NCBI GenBank assembly: GCA_021767245.1
Contig: JAASTO010000115.1
Span: 1-8,133, forward strand
DNA length: 8,133 nt
From: Balneolaceae bacterium
GTDB taxonomy: Bacteria > Bacteroidota > Rhodothermia > Balneolales > Balneolaceae
Direction: 5' to 3'
The position numbers and the translations under genes are program-made. This document shows positions 6,128 through 8,133 of this stretch, one piece after another. The notes under the pieces were generated by a model. The model saw only the letters and a list, made by a program, of their open reading frames with translations, did no database searches and had not been told where the DNA came from. Every line of letters starts with the position of its first letter. Within the stretch, counting starts at the first letter, position 1.

Positions 6128-6985
6128 TTAGTTGATTAAATATAATTCCGGATTTTGAGGAACACCATCTTTCCATACTTCAAGGTGTAGATGCGGACCG
6201 GTACTTAATACACCGGCATCACCCGTAGATCCTAAAATATCCCCTTTCAGTACGAGGTCCCCTTCTCTTTTGTTTAGCTTCGCTAAATGTTTAAACGTGG
6301 TCACCACTCCATTTCCGTGCTGAATAGAGATAACATAACCATTATTGATCGTCCAGCTACTGTTAAACACCGATCCATCGGCAATATTTATAACCGGTTC
6401 ATCAATACCGGTGGCAATATCTATTCCATAATGTTCTTCTTCCGGTAAGTAACCTCTCGTTAAAGACCCATTGACCGGATAACGGCCGGGAAAATCAGGT
6501 ATGGTTTTGGACACGTTGGAGAAAAGAATCTCATTCTGTGATAATTTTTCTATGGAACCGAACTGCTCCATTGATATGAAATTTGCATCGTCTGTGCTTT
6601 GGGTTTCCGAGAACATCTCATCGAAACGCTGATCCATTGCCAATGTCGTATCAACACTCAACCGGATAATGTTTTTCATTTCCTGCAGCTGAGTATCTCT
6701 TTTTTCAAGTGAATCTTCCAAAGCAAGGGTCTTATTGGTGATCTCCATGATCTGAGCACGTATTTCCGCTTCATCAGAATTATACAATAACTCACCTAAC
6801 GGAGTCACCATGAAAGTGGCGGCAATCACAACTATCATGATCACAAATATGGTCATGAAGATCCCAAAAATGCTGTTCGGGTATAATCTGTACGAATTAT
6901 CCTCGCCCGGCTGGGTATCATCCAACAGCATCACCGTAATTTCCTTTCGGCGTTGTTCAAATAATTTTTTTAACAGATCGATCAT
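6128..6985 (-). CDS. Membrane-anchored M23 (LytM-type) peptidoglycan endopeptidase
   Basis: This is a probable zinc metallopeptidase that cuts peptidoglycan cross-links in the periplasm. The 285-residue protein has a basic cytoplasmic N-terminus (1-37), one membrane helix (38-60), a coiled-coil-like stretch (about 70-125), a linker, and a C-terminal M23 domain (about 165-283). The active-site set looks complete: H185 and D189 in HYGID, H233 in TFKHLAKL, and H265/H267 in GPHLHLEV. It is therefore predicted to be enzymatically active, unlike degenerate LytM activators. The ATG start lies 36 nt after the glycosyltransferase stop, with AAGG close by (3-nt gap, a weak site). The bactofilin begins 8 nt downstream. 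The cytoplasmic tail could be what contacts the bactofilin, as proposed for other M23-bactofilin pairs; this is inference. Confidence 0.93.
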   Translation of the reverse strand: MIDLLKKLFEQRRKEITVMLLDDTQPGEDNSYRLYPNSIFGIFMTIFVIMIVVIAATFMVTPLGELLYNSDEAEIRAQIMEITNKTLALEDSLEKRDTQLQEMKNIIRLSVDTTLAMDQRFDEMFSETQSTDDANFISMEQFGSIEKLSQNEILFSNVSKTIPDFPGRYPVNGSLTRGYLPEEEHYGIDIATGIDEPVINIADGSVFNSSWTINNGYVISIQHGNGVVTTFKHLAKLNKREGDLVLKGDILGSTGDAGVLSTGPHLHLEVWKDGVPQNPELYLIN

Positions 6986-7021
6986 AGACCTTAAAGTTAA
7001 ACAATAGTCGCGTAATTATTG

Positions 7022-8133
7022 CTAAGTAAGTGAATCGAATACAGCCGACAGTGTTTGTGTTAATTTTCGCCGGTCAAATTGTTCCATGTATGTCTTGTTA
7101 GGCCGTTTTAAAGCCTTTTGTTTCCAATCAGTAAACAAAGATAACAAGGCCTCTTTTACAGCCTCAAGATCATCAGGTGGTGCTGTATAACCGGCACTAT
7201 AGTTTTTCAGGGTTTCCAACTCAGCACCTTCATGTACCAGACCTAAAACAGGTTTTCCGGTGCCTAAATATTCAAAAAGCTTACCGCTTTTTACCTGTCT
7301 ATGAACCGGATCAAAATTGGATATCATCCACAACGCGTCAGCCTTCATCAAATTGGAAACAGCATTTATATGAGTGACGTATCCAAGATCTGTTACAGAA
7401 TTTCCTAAACCAAATTCATTTACCAACTTATTGATGCGAGAGGTTAACCCTCCCTGAAAATGAAGATGTATATTATCCATATTTATAGCGGATGCTTCAT
7501 TCAATGCATCTATGGCCCTTAATAAGATATCAGGCTGGTTGGACTCATAAAAAAGCCCGCTATACAGAAGATTCAGCTTCCCCGGCTTATAGGGTAACGT
7601 AGCTTCATTTGTTCCTTTAAAATCATCCGGATCATAACCATGCGAAATGACCTGTGTTTTGGGGTCAATTTCCGGATGAGCCTGCTTGATCGATTGCCCC
7701 ATAAATTCATCCAATACGATAACCTGATCAGCATTTTTGAGGCACTTTTTCTCTAATCTGTTATGGATTCGCTTTTGCCAGTTAAACAGATCATCCATAA
7801 AGTGATTGTTCGTCCAGGCATCCCGATAATCAAGTACAAGGGGAATTTGCAATCTTTCTTTTAATCTGCATGCCGCAATATGGTTACTAAAAGGAGGACC
7901 GGTACTGAATATCAGATCAAATCTCTGTTTCTTAGACAATTCCACTGCCTTATTAACTGCCGGTTCGATCCACCCTCGTTTGTTATCCGGATACATAAAC
8001 AAGCGTGACACCCTTCTGCCGATTTCAGTGACTTTTTCTGAAATATCCACTTTTTTGCCTTTTATAAATGGTAAATGAAACGGAGTATTTGCAATCACCC
8101 TGTGGACCTCTACCCCAATATTCTCCAGTTCAT
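7022..8133 (-). CDS. GT-B glycosyltransferase (GT4-like), 5' end outside window
   Basis: A retaining GT-B fold sugar transferase, probably acting on cell-surface polysaccharide or glycolipid; donor and acceptor cannot be read from the sequence. The reading frame is open through the window edge, so the N-terminus is missing; 369 residues are visible. The frame reads GVEVHRVIANTPF across a GTG at 8098, so that GTG is an internal valine codon and not the start. Visible features (numbered from the first complete codon) are FDLIFSTGPPFSNH (71-84), LDYRDAW (100-106) in the N-terminal domain, LLYSGLFYESNQPDILLRAI (189-208) opening the C-terminal Rossmann domain, and the donor-binding block SGKLFEYLGTGKPVLGL (282-298). 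It ends 36 nt before the M23 gene, so it may share a transcript with it. A functional link to the wall genes is possible but unproven. Confidence 0.9.
   Translation of the reverse strand, partial: ELENIGVEVHRVIANTPFHLPFIKGKKVDISEKVTEIGRRVSRLFMYPDNKRGWIEPAVNKAVELSKKQRFDLIFSTGPPFSNHIAACRLKERLQIPLVLDYRDAWTNNHFMDDLFNWQKRIHNRLEKKCLKNADQVIVLDEFMGQSIKQAHPEIDPKTQVISHGYDPDDFKGTNEATLPYKPGKLNLLYSGLFYESNQPDILLRAIDALNEASAINMDNIHLHFQGGLTSRINKLVNEFGLGNSVTDLGYVTHINAVSNLMKADALWMISNFDPVHRQVKSGKLFEYLGTGKPVLGLVHEGAELETLKNYSAGYTAPPDDLEAVKEALLSLFTDWKQKALKRPNKTYMEQFDRRKLTQTLSAVFDSLT

Noticed and set aside
6120..6176. Longer bactofilin starting at ATG 6176
   Set aside because: The extra 19 residues are read from the end of the M23 gene in another frame and do not resemble a bactofilin N-terminus. 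ATG 6119 is 8 nt after the M23 stop.
7002..7021. Inverted repeat CAATA...TATTG between the glycosyltransferase and M23 genes as a terminator
   Set aside because: The stem is only 5 A/T-rich pairs with a 10-nt loop and no proper U tract, too weak for intrinsic termination.
419..7377. Plus-strand open frames of 60-100 codons opposite the atp, M23 and glycosyltransferase genes
   Set aside because: All lie antisense to well-supported genes, have no recognisable domains, and their compositions look like complements of the real coding sequence.
8096..8098. GTG at 8098 as the start of the glycosyltransferase
   Set aside because: The frame stays open to the window edge and reads a plausible N-terminal-domain strand (GVEVHRVIANTPF), so this is an internal Val codon and the true start lies outside the window.
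1..8133. Mobile elements, CRISPR arrays, toxin-antitoxin or defence genes, including an integration site at tRNA-Ser
   Set aside because: No transposase, integrase or repeat array is visible. The side of the tRNA where an integrated element would lie (left of position 1) is outside the window.

Overview
The window is one compact block of minus-strand genes: part of an F1Fo ATP synthase operon with a cell-envelope gene pair ahead of it and a tRNA gene behind it. Read in the direction of transcription (high to low coordinates), the order is: the 3' part of a GT-B glycosyltransferase cut by the window edge (to 7022), an M23 metallopeptidase (6985-6128), a bactofilin (6119-5697), an AtpQ/AtpI-type small membrane protein (5681-5457), a second small four-helix AtpI-like protein (5464-5090), atpB (5084-3999), atpE (3957-3736), atpF (3716-3201), atpH (3193-2645), atpA (2611-1004), atpG (985-89) and tRNA-Ser(UGA) (89-3). 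I find no plus-strand gene, mobile element, CRISPR array or rRNA. No stretch without a gene exceeds 41 bases.

The organism looks like a Gram-negative member of the Bacteroidota/Balneolota (FCB) group. The evidence is: atpBEFHAG with atpD and atpC not attached; an a subunit with a cleavable signal peptide and a periplasmic N-terminal extension; an alpha subunit with the loop insertion (residues about 322-343) that I associate with Bacteroidota; mostly weak or absent Shine-Dalgarno sequences; and moderate GC (about 40-43% by eye). Balneolota is my best guess at phylum level, but this rests on remembered family features and not on a search.

The six structural genes supply all of Fo (a, c, b) and delta, alpha and gamma of F1. 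The catalytic beta subunit and epsilon must be encoded elsewhere. The two small membrane proteins ahead of atpB are probably c-ring assembly or ion-supply factors and use rare start codons (TTG and GTG). The M23 peptidase and bactofilin form a known type of partnership, a cytoskeletal scaffold plus a peptidoglycan-cutting enzyme. Gaps of 8 and 15 bases link them to the ATP synthase genes, so co-transcription is likely.

Most of the window is ordinary housekeeping sequence. The points most worth a second look are: the last base of the atpG stop codon is also the first base of tRNA-Ser, so RNase P processing would remove the stop codon; subunit a has lysines at the two positions that normally hold the E219/H245 (or H/E) pair of its proton path; the tetranucleotide GATC occurs about 79 times, roughly two to three times more than base composition predicts; and envelope-shape genes are joined to the ATP synthase genes.
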